A stretch of 22,784 nt of DNA, from the NCBI GenBank assembly GCA_045535935.1, contig JAZSMO010000021.1, positions 1 through 22,784 on the forward strand. Reading direction: 5' to 3'. The notes beneath the pieces are model-generated. The model was not told the origin of the DNA. It did no database searches and was given only the letters and a program-made list of their open reading frames with translations. Below are positions 14,854 through 22,397 of the stretch, piece by piece. The DNA is from SVFI01 sp045535935 (lineage in GTDB: Bacteria > Bacillota > Clostridia > Lachnospirales > Lachnospiraceae). The number at the start of each line of letters is the position of its first letter. Position 1 is the stretch's first letter. The translations under genes were made by a program, and so were the position numbers.

Positions 14854-15753
14854 CTATAATAGTGACACCCATTTTTTGATAAAGTCTGCAAAGTCCCAAA
14901 TTACTGCATCGGCTTGATGGCCGGATGGGAAAGTGATGCCGATGGTGCGGGAGGCCGGCATGTCCAGTTCCAGAGAAACGATATTAGGGTAATCGCCTCC
15001 CTGTAACATGAGCTCGGGAACAATGCAAATGCCCAGTCCTTTTCCGGCCAGAGCCAGCATGGCATGGTCGTCCTCTACAATATACTTTGTGTTGGGCACA
15101 ATTTGTGCTTTTTCGAATATTGTGCGTGCATCTAAATCAATCTCAGGAATTAAGCTGATGACAGATTCGTGTTTGAATCGTGCAACCGGGAATTTAACTG
15201 CAGTCTTGCCTTCTGCCATATTTTCTGCCACGAAGGGATGGTCGTGAGGAAGTACAGCTAAAAGACGATCTTCGTACAAAGGGGTGCACGGGAAATCATA
15301 GGTTTTAGACATGGGTACAAACCCCAGATCTACTTTCTGTTTTTTTAGTTCCTGCTCGATGCGGTTGTATCCGCAGTCAATTACCTGAAAACGCACGTCC
15401 GGCGCCTTTTTTTTATATTCTTTCATGATAGTAGGAAGCCAGTTTACTGCGACACTGGTAAATGCCGCGATTTTAATAACGGTATCCCCGCGTGCGGATA
15501 ATTCTGATACGGCCTGCATCAGCTTGTTGTTGTCAGCAACGACTTCTTTCATGTATGGAAGGAGAACCTGACCTTGCGGGGTGAGAGAGATACCATTTCG
15601 ATTGCGGTTTAGCAGCTTGACTCCTAAGTCATGTTCCAGTGACCCCAGGAGCTGGGTGACACCGGATTGGGTATGTCCCAGGGAAGAGGCGGCTTTTGTG
15701 ATGGAACCTGTCTCAACTACTTTTAAGAATGTAATATATTTTTTGATGCTCAT
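14854..15753 (-). CDS. LysR-family transcriptional regulator
   Basis: The protein has 299 residues. The winged helix-turn-helix lies at about 2-62 (ITKAASSLGHTQSGVTQLLGSLE, then LTPQGQ), followed by the linker helix and a periplasmic-binding-protein-like effector domain at about 88-299. The ATG at 15753 is preferred because AAAGGGA lies six bases upstream; the in-frame ATG at 15771 has no site. It is divergent from the PutP-type symporter gene, with a perfect palindrome just before its own start. By the usual LysR logic it should repress itself and control the symporter in response to a small molecule, perhaps the transported solute. The effector is unknown. Confidence 0.93.
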   Translation of the reverse strand: MSIKKYITFLKVVETGSITKAASSLGHTQSGVTQLLGSLEHDLGVKLLNRNRNGISLTPQGQVLLPYMKEVVADNNKLMQAVSELSARGDTVIKIAAFTSVAVNWLPTIMKEYKKKAPDVRFQVIDCGYNRIEQELKKQKVDLGFVPMSKTYDFPCTPLYEDRLLAVLPHDHPFVAENMAEGKTAVKFPVARFKHESVISLIPEIDLDARTIFEKAQIVPNTKYIVEDDHAMLALAGKGLGICIVPELMLQGGDYPNIVSLELDMPASRTIGITFPSGHQADAVIWDFADFIKKWVSLL

Positions 15754-15776
15754 TTTTATTCCCTTTTGCATGATGT

Positions 15777-15800
15777 ATTAGTAATACTAATGTAATAGTA
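15777..15800. promoter_or_regulatory. Candidate LysR operator in the divergent region
   Basis: ATTAGTAATACTAAT (15777-15791) is a palindrome with 7-bp arms and one central base, fitting the LysR box form T-N11-A (here ATT-N9-AAT). A second inverted repeat, TACTA-N6-TAGTA (15785-15800), overlaps it. The site lies about 75-85 bases upstream of the symporter start, a usual activation position. It overlaps and follows the -10 of the LysR promoter, a usual self-repression position. Confidence 0.6.
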
Positions 15801-15822
15801 ACAGAAATAAATAATATTTCAA
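15795..15822 (-). promoter_or_regulatory. Promoter of the LysR gene
   Basis: On the minus strand, TTGAAA (15822-15817) and TACTAT (15800-15795) are 16 bases apart. The -10 overlaps the candidate operator. The transcript would run into LysR and possibly the methyltransferase and amylase genes. Confidence 0.55.
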
Positions 15823-15831
15823 GAAAAAAGC

Positions 15832-15860
15832 TTGCATTTTATATATGAGTCTAGTACAAT
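15832..15860 (+). promoter_or_regulatory. Promoter of the symporter gene
   Basis: TTGCAT at 15832-15837 and TACAAT at 15855-15860 are 17 bases apart. Transcription would begin near 15867, 58 bases before the ATG at 15925. The TTG of the -35 box is in frame with the symporter, which makes a longer open frame possible on paper only. Confidence 0.7.
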
Positions 15861-15924
15861 TCAAGACAAAATGAAAAAAGTTCAGCGATACATAAGAAAA
15901 ACTTATGTAAGTCAGGAGGAATTT

Positions 15925-17424
15925 ATGAATGCTAATTTTGCTGAAGTACTAGCTTTTGTACTCTATATTGTGCTGGTACTGATTGTAGGTGTGGTTTTCT
16001 TTTTGAAGAGCCGTAAGAGTCAGGGAGGAGATAAGGATTACTTCCTTGGCGGACGCCAGATGAACGGATGGGTGGCTGCGCTGTCAGCGGGCGCATCTGA
16101 CATGAGTGCGTGGGTTCTTATGGGACTTCCGGGATCCATTTATTTATATGGAATGGGTCAGGTCTGGATTTCTGTCGGCTTATTGATCGGAACGATTTTG
16201 GCATGGGTGTTTGTGGCACCGGGTCTTCGTCGTTTTTCCATCAAAGCAGATGACTCGATTACAATTCCGCAGTATTTGACCAGAAGATTTAAAGTGCAGA
16301 ATCCGGCATTGCAGATCATCAGTGCTATTATCTTTATTGTTGCCTATTGTGTATATGCTGCATCCAGTATTGTGGCTTGTGGGGATCTGTTTAATACGAT
16401 TTTCGGTATGGACAAGACGGTGGCCATGGTTGGTGCGACAATTATTATTTTGTTATATACGTTCCTTGGTGGATTTAATGCGGTTTGTTGGACAGACTTT
16501 TTCCAGGGTATGCTTATGTTGGCAGCGTTGATGGCTACTCCGATTGTGGCAGTCGGTTTCATGAATATGTCAGATTTTGCGCCAATGGCACCGGTAGTGA
16601 CACCGGAGAATTACTACAACTTATTGTCCAGCGGTAAGTTTGATTGGAAGAGTATCGCTGATATCTTGAGTGGACTCGGTTGGGGACTTGGATATTTCGG
16701 TATGCCTCATATTTTGGTTCGTTATATGTCAATTAAGTCTGAAAAGGAAATGAGAAAGTCCAGAGTGATCGGTATCACATGGACAGCAATCATCCTTGCT
16801 ATGGCTTCGGTAGTAGCCCTTGTGGGACATCAGTTTATCGGCACTTATTTGGCAGAGGGCTCACAGAGTATGATATTTGTCGTTATGGTGCGTGAATTGT
16901 TCCCGGCCTTTATCGCAGGCTTGTTGTTATCGGCAATTTTGGCTGCATCCATGAGTACTGCAGATTCACAGCTTCTGTTGTCAACATCTGCCTTTACTTC
17001 CGACGTATATAAGCCGGTATTTCGTAAAAATGCATCGGTCAAAGAGATTCTTTGGGCGGGACGTATTATGGTGGCTGTGATAGCGGTAATTGCGCTTGCG
17101 ATTGCATTGAATCCGAACTGTGCGGGAATCATGGCACTTGTAGAATGTGCTTGGGCAGCATTCGGAGCATCTTTCGGACCGGTTATTATCCTCTCTCTCT
17201 ACTGGAAGAGATTTACTTATAAGGGAGCTCTCGCAGGTATCATTGTAGGTTTTGCGGTAGATGCAGTGTGGTATGCTTTCCTTTCCGGTCCTACCGGTTT
17301 ATATGAAATCATTCCTGGTTTCATCTGCGGAGCTTTGGCAGCGGTAATTGTGTCATTGATTGACAAAAAGCCGTCAGAAGAAGTTGTTGAATTATTCAAT
17401 GAAGGAAAGAAATTGACAGACTAA
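15925..17424 (+). CDS. putP: PutP-type sodium/solute symporter, probably proline
   Basis: This membrane protein of the sodium:solute symporter family (SSS) has 499 residues, the normal PutP length, with about 13 hydrophobic helices. SAGASDMSAWVLMGLPG carries D59 and S61, equivalent to the sodium and substrate residues D55 and S57 of E. coli PutP. ILAASMSTADSQLLLSTSA carries S344 and T345, equivalent to S340 and T341. The ATG at 15925 follows AGGAGG. Proline is the likeliest cargo because of the close PutP match, but family members also carry other small solutes. It is divergent from the LysR gene across a palindromic operator, and a DMT transporter gene follows 28 bases later, so the two are probably one transcript under LysR control. 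Confidence 0.9.
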   Translation: MNANFAEVLAFVLYIVLVLIVGVVFFLKSRKSQGGDKDYFLGGRQMNGWVAALSAGASDMSAWVLMGLPGSIYLYGMGQVWISVGLLIGTILAWVFVAPGLRRFSIKADDSITIPQYLTRRFKVQNPALQIISAIIFIVAYCVYAASSIVACGDLFNTIFGMDKTVAMVGATIIILLYTFLGGFNAVCWTDFFQGMLMLAALMATPIVAVGFMNMSDFAPMAPVVTPENYYNLLSSGKFDWKSIADILSGLGWGLGYFGMPHILVRYMSIKSEKEMRKSRVIGITWTAIILAMASVVALVGHQFIGTYLAEGSQSMIFVVMVRELFPAFIAGLLLSAILAASMSTADSQLLLSTSAFTSDVYKPVFRKNASVKEILWAGRIMVAVIAVIALAIALNPNCAGIMALVECAWAAFGASFGPVIILSLYWKRFTYKGALAGIIVGFAVDAVWYAFLSGPTGLYEIIPGFICGALAAVIVSLIDKKPSEEVVELFNEGKKLTD

Positions 17425-17452
17425 GTAGAAATACATATTCGGAGAGTTAAAA

Positions 17453-18331
17453 TTGAAAATGTTAAAAAAGGAAGCACCTGTTTTTGTGACAGGTGCAGCA
17501 ATACTTTGGGGAATATTAGTAATCTTTGTAAAGAATCTGAGTGCGGCCGGAATAACCAGCATGGAAATTGTGACATTGCGAGTGTATGGCAGTGCCTTGA
17601 TTTTAATCATTGGATTACTTCTATATAATAAGAAGTTATTAAAAATCAAGTGGAAAGACAGCTGGTGCTTTGTTGGAACCGGCGTTGTAAGTATTGTCTT
17701 TTTCAGTTATTGCTATTTTAAGAACGTAACGGTGTCGTCCGTCGCAGTTTCTTCTATATTAATGTATACTTCACCTGTTTGGGTTACGATTCTTTCAAGA
17801 TTTGTTTTCGGAGAAAAAATCGGTCGATCCAAACTGGCAGCGTTATGTATGGCTGTGGCAGGCTGTGCACTGGTAAGCGGAATTGCCGACGGAGTAGGGA
17901 GTGTAAGCTTGGAAGGAATCCTGCTTGGATTGGGCAGCGGCATTGGCTATGGTCTTTACAGTATTTTCGGACGAGTAGCTTTGGAAAAGGGATATCATCC
18001 TATGACGGTATCCGCTTATACGTTTCTATTTGCGTGTTTGGGCGTGTTGCCTTTTGTCAGATTTGAAAAGATATGGTTGAAAATGAGCGCGCAGCCAAGC
18101 TTGTGGGGATGGGCATTTGCCGTGGCGTTCTTTTCAACTTGCATGTCTTTTACTTTATATACAATAGGGCTTAAATACATGGAAGCAGCCAGAGCGGCGG
18201 TGCTTGCAACCTTGGAACCGATTGTGACAACTATTGTGGGGGTATTGGTGTACCACGAAAGAATGTCATTGTTTATGGTGATCGGTGTTGTACTGGTGCT
18301 GGGGGCTTCTGTAATAATAAGTCGAAAATAG
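17453..18331 (+). CDS. EamA/DMT-family transporter
   Basis: This drug/metabolite transporter family membrane protein has 292 residues and about ten hydrophobic helices in two EamA repeats (roughly 8-140 and 150-290). Characteristic stretches are LWGILVIFVKNLSAAG near the start and LATLEPIVTTIVGVLVYHE near the end. Such proteins usually export amino acids or metabolites. The start is uncertain: TTG at 17453 has GGAGAG at a good six-base spacing, while the ATG at 17459 leaves 12 bases. The difference is two residues. It follows the symporter closely, so import and export of related solutes under one regulator is possible but unproven. Confidence 0.88.
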   Translation: MKMLKKEAPVFVTGAAILWGILVIFVKNLSAAGITSMEIVTLRVYGSALILIIGLLLYNKKLLKIKWKDSWCFVGTGVVSIVFFSYCYFKNVTVSSVAVSSILMYTSPVWVTILSRFVFGEKIGRSKLAALCMAVAGCALVSGIADGVGSVSLEGILLGLGSGIGYGLYSIFGRVALEKGYHPMTVSAYTFLFACLGVLPFVRFEKIWLKMSAQPSLWGWAFAVAFFSTCMSFTLYTIGLKYMEAARAAVLATLEPIVTTIVGVLVYHERMSLFMVIGVVLVLGASVIISRK

Positions 18332-18372
18332 CCGAATAGATGGGGTGAAGCACATTGTACTAAAAAAAATAC

Positions 18373-18413
18373 AAAAAATTTTCGATTTATTGAAATTTTT
18401 TTAAAAAAAGTGC
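18373..18413 (+). promoter_or_regulatory. A+T tract with weak hairpin upstream of the S10 promoter
   Basis: AAAAAATTTTC (18373-18383) can pair with GAAATTTTTTT (18392-18402) with one mismatch, giving an A-U-only hairpin ending in T's. It could weakly terminate the transporter transcript. The adjacent A- and T-runs up to 18409 sit just before the -35 box and look like an UP element, as expected for a ribosomal protein promoter. Confidence 0.4.
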
Positions 18414-18442
18414 TTGCAATCCCATAATTCCTAAGTTATACT
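18414..18442 (+). promoter_or_regulatory. Promoter of the S10 operon
   Basis: TTGCAA at 18414-18419 and TATACT at 18437-18442 are exactly 17 bases apart, downstream of an A/T-rich tract. Transcription should begin near 18449. This is the best promoter in the window and fits a highly expressed operon. Confidence 0.8.
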
Positions 18443-18448
18443 AGGTTT

Positions 18449-18674
18449 TGCTGTGGCATGATAGCTATGAAGCGTGAGGTTGCTGCAAGAAATTGCAGGT
18501 TTTCCGTGGAGCGAATGTCAAGTTAGGAAACTGACGACAAGTCACTGTACCAAGTAAACAGTCTGCTTAAGGAAGCAGAAACGACGTGTGAAAGTCTAGG
18601 ACACACACGGGAGAGTGTACAGTCACTACTTGTCGTACTAAGAAACAAAAGTACGAAAAGGAGGGACTTTTTTT
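18449..18674 (+). promoter_or_regulatory. Structured leader RNA of the S10 operon
   Basis: The untranslated leader of about 225 nt has several hairpins. CTGCAA-GAAA-TTGCAG lies at 18483-18498. GTCA(A)GTT-AGGA-AACTGAC lies at 18517-18535. A long-range helix joins CGACAAGT (18535-18542) to ACTTGTCG (18628-18635) and ACTGTAC (18544-18550) to GTACAGT (18617-18623). It encloses TCTGCTT-AAGG-AAGCAGA (18562-18579) and a CGTGTG/CACACG stem (18585-18609). CGTAC (18634-18638) with GTACG (18651-18655) forms a last hairpin just before the ribosome binding site. Autoregulation of S10 operons by L4 is known in E. coli. I cannot match this fold to a named family. There is no terminator before the ATG, so control would be on translation. 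Confidence 0.65.
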
Positions 18675-18995
18675 ATGGCAAATCAGCAGGTGATGAGAAT
18701 CACATTGAAAGCCTACGATCATCAGTTAGTTGATGCATCTGCAAAAAAAATCATCGAAACAGTTAAGAAAAACGGATCTCAGGTGAGTGGACCTGTACCG
18801 CTTCCTACGAAAAAGGAAGTTGTTACAATTATCAGAGCGGTTCACAAATACAAAGATTCCCGTGAACAGTTCGAACAGAGAACTCACAAAAGACTGATCG
18901 ATGTAATCGCACCTACACAGAAAACTGTAGATGCACTGCAGAGACTGGAAATGCCTGCGGGTGTTTACATCGGCATCAAGATGAAAAACAACTAA
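18675..18995 (+). CDS. rpsJ: 30S ribosomal protein S10
   Basis: S10 belongs to the head of the small subunit and also acts with NusB in antitermination. The protein has 106 residues, close to the usual 100-105. Typical stretches are MRITLKAYDHQLVDASAKKI, SGPVPLPTKKE and EQRTHKRLIDVI. The ribosome binding site AAGGAGGG (18658-18665) lies nine bases upstream, with a T-run between it and the ATG. It is the first gene of the operon and follows the structured leader. The 149-base gap to the L3 gene is long for this operon. Confidence 0.98.
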   Translation: MANQQVMRITLKAYDHQLVDASAKKIIETVKKNGSQVSGPVPLPTKKEVVTIIRAVHKYKDSREQFEQRTHKRLIDVIAPTQKTVDALQRLEMPAGVYIGIKMKNN

Positions 18996-19087
18996 TTAAT
19001 CAAACAGATTAGATCCTTAATTAAAGGTTGATATAGAAGCAACACAAAATGTTCCACTTATATTTACCGATTACCCGGATCTAGAAT

Positions 19088-19118
19088 GAACGACGAGGTG
19101 AAAACCGATGACTCGTTC
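19088..19118 (+). promoter_or_regulatory. Hairpin in the S10-L3 gap
   Basis: The gap of 149 bases between rpsJ and rplC contains GAAC(GAC)GAG paired with CTCGTTC (19088-19118), with a GT-GAAA-AC cap, ending 12 bases before the rplC ribosome binding site AAGGAGGT (19131-19138). Smaller stems lie upstream (TAATC/GATTA at 18997-19011, CCTT/AAGG near 19015-19027). It may be a processing or translational control site. The evidence is only local base pairing. Confidence 0.35.
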
Positions 19119-19144
19119 CGCTGTAGAAACAAGGAGGTAACAAA

Positions 19145-19828
19145 ATGAAGAAAGCTATCTTAGCAACAAAAGTCGGAATGACTCAAATCTTCAACGAAGA
19201 CGGTTCTTTAATTCCTGTAACCGTACTTCAGGCCGGCCCTTGCGTGGTAACACAGATCAAGACAGTTGAAAACGACGGTTACAGCGCAGTTCAGGTTGGT
19301 TTTGTTGATATGAAAGACAAGATCATCAACAAAGACAAAGCAGGAAAGAAAGAAATTGCTCACAGACACGGAGCAACAAAAGCAGAAAAAGGACACTTTG
19401 AAAAAGCAGGAGTTTCCTCAAAGAGATATGTGAGAGAGTTCAAGTTTGAGAACGCTGACGAATATGCTCTTGCACAGGAAATCAAAGCTGACATCTTCGC
19501 AGAAGGCGACAAGATTGATGCAACTGCAATTTCCAAAGGTAAAGGATTCCAGGGTGCGATCAAGAGACATGGTCAGCACAGAGGACCTATGGCTCATGGT
19601 TCTAAATTCCATCGTCATCAGGGTTCTAACGGTGCTTGTTCTTCTCCTTCAAGAGTATTCAAAGGAAAAGGAATGCCTGGACACATGGGTAGCGTAAAAG
19701 TGACAGTACAGAACCTCGAAGTTGTAAAAGTAGATGCAGAAAAGAATTTACTTTTAGTAAAAGGTTCAGTACCGGGACCTAAAAAAGCTTTAGTAACAAT
19801 CAAAGAAACAACTAGAGCACAGGCTTAA
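19145..19828 (+). CDS. rplC: 50S ribosomal protein L3
   Basis: L3 binds 23S rRNA near the peptidyl transferase centre and starts large-subunit assembly. The protein has 227 residues, a little longer than the usual 205-220. It opens MKKAILATKVGMTQIFNEDG and has the conserved HGSKFHRHQGSNGACSSPSR and GKGMPGHMG loop that reaches towards the catalytic centre. The ATG follows AAGGAGGT with six bases of spacing. Confidence 0.98.
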   Translation: MKKAILATKVGMTQIFNEDGSLIPVTVLQAGPCVVTQIKTVENDGYSAVQVGFVDMKDKIINKDKAGKKEIAHRHGATKAEKGHFEKAGVSSKRYVREFKFENADEYALAQEIKADIFAEGDKIDATAISKGKGFQGAIKRHGQHRGPMAHGSKFHRHQGSNGACSSPSRVFKGKGMPGHMGSVKVTVQNLEVVKVDAEKNLLLVKGSVPGPKKALVTIKETTRAQA

Positions 19829-19853
19829 TTAGGATGAAAGGAGGACCATTCAG

Positions 19854-20474
19854 ATGGCAAACGTATCTGTTTATAATATGGAAGGCAAAGAAGTTGGAAC
19901 AATGGAGCTGAACGATGCGGTATTTGGCGTTGAAGTTAATGAGCATTTAGTTCATCTCGCAGTTACACAGCAGCTTGCAAATAACCGTCAGGGTACACAG
20001 AAAGCAAAAACACGTTCTGAAGTATCCGGTGGCGGAAGAAAACCTTGGAGACAGAAAGGAACAGGTCATGCAAGACAGGGTTCTACAAGATCTCCACAGT
20101 GGACAGGAGGCGGAGTTGTATTTGCTCCAACACCTAGAGACTACTCTTTCAAATTAAACAAGAAAGAAAAACAGTTGGCACTGAAATCCGCTTTGACAAG
20201 CAGATTACAGGAGAACAAATTAATCGTAGTTGACGAATTAAAATTCGATGAGATCAAAACTAAGAACTTCAAGCAGGTTATGGATAACCTTAAAGTAGAA
20301 AAAGGTCTTGTAATCCTTGCAGAAAACGACAAAAACGTAGTTCTTTCAGCAAGAAACATGGCTACAGTAAACACTACTTTAACAAACCAGATCAATGTTT
20401 ATGACATTATGAAGGCAGGAACTGTAGTTCTTACAAAAGACTCCGCAGCAAAGATTGAGGAGGTGTACGCATAA
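19854..20474 (+). CDS. rplD: 50S ribosomal protein L4
   Basis: L4 binds 23S rRNA; in E. coli it also represses its own operon, which matters here because the leader upstream of rpsJ is structured. The protein has 206 residues. The long internal loop that lines the exit tunnel is intact: SGGGRKPWRQKGTGHARQGS then GGGVVFAPTPRDY. Its stop codon shares one base with the start of the L23 gene (TAATG), implying translational coupling. Confidence 0.98.
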   Translation: MANVSVYNMEGKEVGTMELNDAVFGVEVNEHLVHLAVTQQLANNRQGTQKAKTRSEVSGGGRKPWRQKGTGHARQGSTRSPQWTGGGVVFAPTPRDYSFKLNKKEKQLALKSALTSRLQENKLIVVDELKFDEIKTKNFKQVMDNLKVEKGLVILAENDKNVVLSARNMATVNTTLTNQINVYDIMKAGTVVLTKDSAAKIEEVYA

Positions 20475-20773
20475 TGGCAGCATTAATGTATTATGATGTA
20501 ATTCTGAAACCGGTAGTTACAGAAAAGAGTATGGAAGCAATGGGCGAAAAGAAATACACATTCTTGGTTCACCCGGAAGCAAACAAAGCTCAGATCAAAG
20601 AAGCTGTTGAAAAAATGTTCGACGGCGTAAAGGTAGCAAAGGTTAACACAATGAACTGCGACGGCAAAAAGAAAAGACGCGGTCTTGTAATCGGTAAGAC
20701 AGCTAAGACAAAGAAAGCTATCGTACAGTTAACAGAGGGAAGCAAAGATATCGAAATCTTCGCAGGTCTCTAA
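20474..20773 (+). CDS. rplW: 50S ribosomal protein L23
   Basis: L23 lies at the tunnel exit and docks trigger factor and the signal recognition particle. The protein has 99 residues, the usual length, with DVILKPVVTEKSMEAM and KVNTMNCDGKKKRRG. The ATG at 20474 overlaps the L4 stop by one base; a second Met at residue 5 is also possible. GAGGAGG lies at 20457-20463, ahead of the start. Confidence 0.97.
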   Translation: MAALMYYDVILKPVVTEKSMEAMGEKKYTFLVHPEANKAQIKEAVEKMFDGVKVAKVNTMNCDGKKKRRGLVIGKTAKTKKAIVQLTEGSKDIEIFAGL

Positions 20774-20834
20774 AATAGGACAATAAACGCAGAAAAGCGT
20801 GATAACAAATCGTTCATCGAAAGGAGAAACAACC

Positions 20835-21680
20835 ATGGGAATTAAAACATATAACCCATATACACCTTCCAGAAGAAATATGACTGGATCTGATTTCTCT
20901 GAAATTACAAAATCAACTCCGGAAAAATCACTTTGTGTAGCATTACCAAAGAACTCCGGACGTAACAATCAGGGTAAAATCACTGTAAGACATCGCGGAG
21001 GCGGTGCAAAGAAGAAATACAGAATGATCGACTTTAAGAGAAATGCAAAAGACGGCATTCCTGCAACAGTAATCGGTATCGAGTACGATCCGAACAGAAC
21101 TGCTAACATCGCACTCATCAGCTATGCAGATGGAGAAAAAGCTTACATCCTTGCTCCGGAAGGTTTAACAGACGGAATGAAGGTTATGAGCGGTGCTGAG
21201 GCAGAAGTAAGAATCGGTAACTGTTTACCGCTGGCTAACATTCCGGTTGGTACACAGGTTCACAATATCGAGTTATATCCTGGAAAGGGCGGACAGATGG
21301 TTCGTTCCGCAGGAAACAGCGCACAGCTGATGGCAAAAGAAGGTAAGTATGCAACACTTCGTTTACCATCAGGCGAAATGAGAATGGTTCCTATCGTTTG
21401 CCGCGCAACTATCGGAGTTGTAGGTAACGGAGATCACAGCCTCGTTAAGATCGGTAAAGCAGGACGTAAACGTCACATGGGTATCCGCCCTACAGTACGC
21501 GGTTCTGTTATGAACCCGAATGACCATCCACACGGTGGTGGTGAAGGTAGAACACCGATCGGACGTCCGGGCCCATGTACACCTTGGGGCAAACCAGCTC
21601 TCGGTCTTAAGACTCGTAAGAAGAAAAAAGCTTCTAACAAGTTAATCGTAAGACGTAGAGACGGTAGAGCAATCAAATAG
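20835..21680 (+). CDS. rplB: 50S ribosomal protein L2
   Basis: L2 is an essential 23S rRNA-binding protein needed for subunit joining and peptidyl transferase activity. The protein has 281 residues, near the usual 275. It begins MGIKTYNPYTPSRRNMTGSD and contains the C-terminal signature MNPNDHPHGGGEGRTPIGRP with the functionally important histidine. The ATG at 20835 with AAGGAG eight bases upstream is preferred over an in-frame GTG at 20799, which would add residues not found in the family. Confidence 0.98.
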   Translation: MGIKTYNPYTPSRRNMTGSDFSEITKSTPEKSLCVALPKNSGRNNQGKITVRHRGGGAKKKYRMIDFKRNAKDGIPATVIGIEYDPNRTANIALISYADGEKAYILAPEGLTDGMKVMSGAEAEVRIGNCLPLANIPVGTQVHNIELYPGKGGQMVRSAGNSAQLMAKEGKYATLRLPSGEMRMVPIVCRATIGVVGNGDHSLVKIGKAGRKRHMGIRPTVRGSVMNPNDHPHGGGEGRTPIGRPGPCTPWGKPALGLKTRKKKKASNKLIVRRRDGRAIK

Positions 21681-21696
21681 TTAAGGAGGAGACGAA

Positions 21697-21978
21697 ATGG
21701 CTAGATCACTTAAAAAAGGACCATTCGGTGATGCAAGTTTACTGAAAAAAGTAGACGCTATGAATGAATCAGGACAGAAACAGGTTATCAAAACCTGGTC
21801 ACGTCGTTCTACAATTTTCCCATCATTCGTGGGACATACAATTGCAGTTCATGACGGAAGAAAACACGTTCCTGTATATGTAACCGAAGATATGGTAGGA
21901 CATAAACTCGGTGAGTTCGTTGCTACAAGAACTTACAGAGGACATGGAAAAGACGAGAAGAAATCAAGAGTAAGATAA
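21697..21978 (+). CDS. rpsS: 30S ribosomal protein S19
   Basis: S19 sits in the head of the small subunit close to S13. The protein has 93 residues, the usual length, with MARSLKKGPFGDASLLKKVD, TWSRRSTIFPSFVGHTIAVH and FVATRTYRGHGKDEKKSRVR. AAGGAGGAG precedes the ATG. It lies 16 bases after the L2 gene. Confidence 0.98.
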   Translation: MARSLKKGPFGDASLLKKVDAMNESGQKQVIKTWSRRSTIFPSFVGHTIAVHDGRKHVPVYVTEDMVGHKLGEFVATRTYRGHGKDEKKSRVR

Positions 21979-21999
21979 TTTTGAAAGGAGGCTTCATCC

Positions 22000-22386
22000 A
22001 TGGCAAAAGGACATAGATCCCAGATTAAAAGAGAGAGAAATGCAAACAAGGATACAAGACCAAGCGCAAAATTATCATACGCACGTATCCCTGCTCAGAA
22101 AGCATGTTTTGTATTAGATGCCATCAGAGGTAAAGATGTGGAAACAGCACTCGCTATCTTAGAGTACAACCCACGTTATGCTTCTGGCGTAATTAAGAAA
22201 ATTTTAGAGTCAGCTGTTGCAAATGCAGAAAACAATAACGGAATGAAGAGAGAAAACCTTTTCGTTGCAGAGTGCTATGCAAACCAGGGACCGACAATGA
22301 AGAGAGTTCAACCAAGAGCACAGGGTAGAGCTTACAGAATCTTAAAGAGAATGAGTCACATTACAATCGTGTTGAATGAAAGATAA
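22000..22386 (+). CDS. rplV: 50S ribosomal protein L22
   Basis: L22 contacts all domains of 23S rRNA and its extended loop narrows the exit tunnel, where macrolide resistance changes arise. The protein has 128 residues, slightly longer than the usual 110-115 because of a basic N-terminal extension (MAKGHRSQIKRERNANKDTR). The core RPSAKLSYARIPAQKACFVL and the tunnel loop GPTMKRVQPRAQGRAYRI are intact. AAAGGAGG precedes the ATG. Confidence 0.97.
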   Translation: MAKGHRSQIKRERNANKDTRPSAKLSYARIPAQKACFVLDAIRGKDVETALAILEYNPRYASGVIKKILESAVANAENNNGMKRENLFVAECYANQGPTMKRVQPRAQGRAYRILKRMSHITIVLNER

Positions 22387-22397
22387 GGAGGGCAATC

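Noticed and set aside
15832..15924. A longer N-terminus for the symporter starting at TTG 15832
   Set aside because: That TTG is the -35 box of the promoter, the added residues are not PutP-like, and AGGAGG lies just before the ATG at 15925.
18656..18674. A transcription attenuator in the S10 leader ending at the T-run before the start codon
   Set aside because: The T-run follows the ribosome binding site but no GC-rich stem precedes it, so it would not terminate well.
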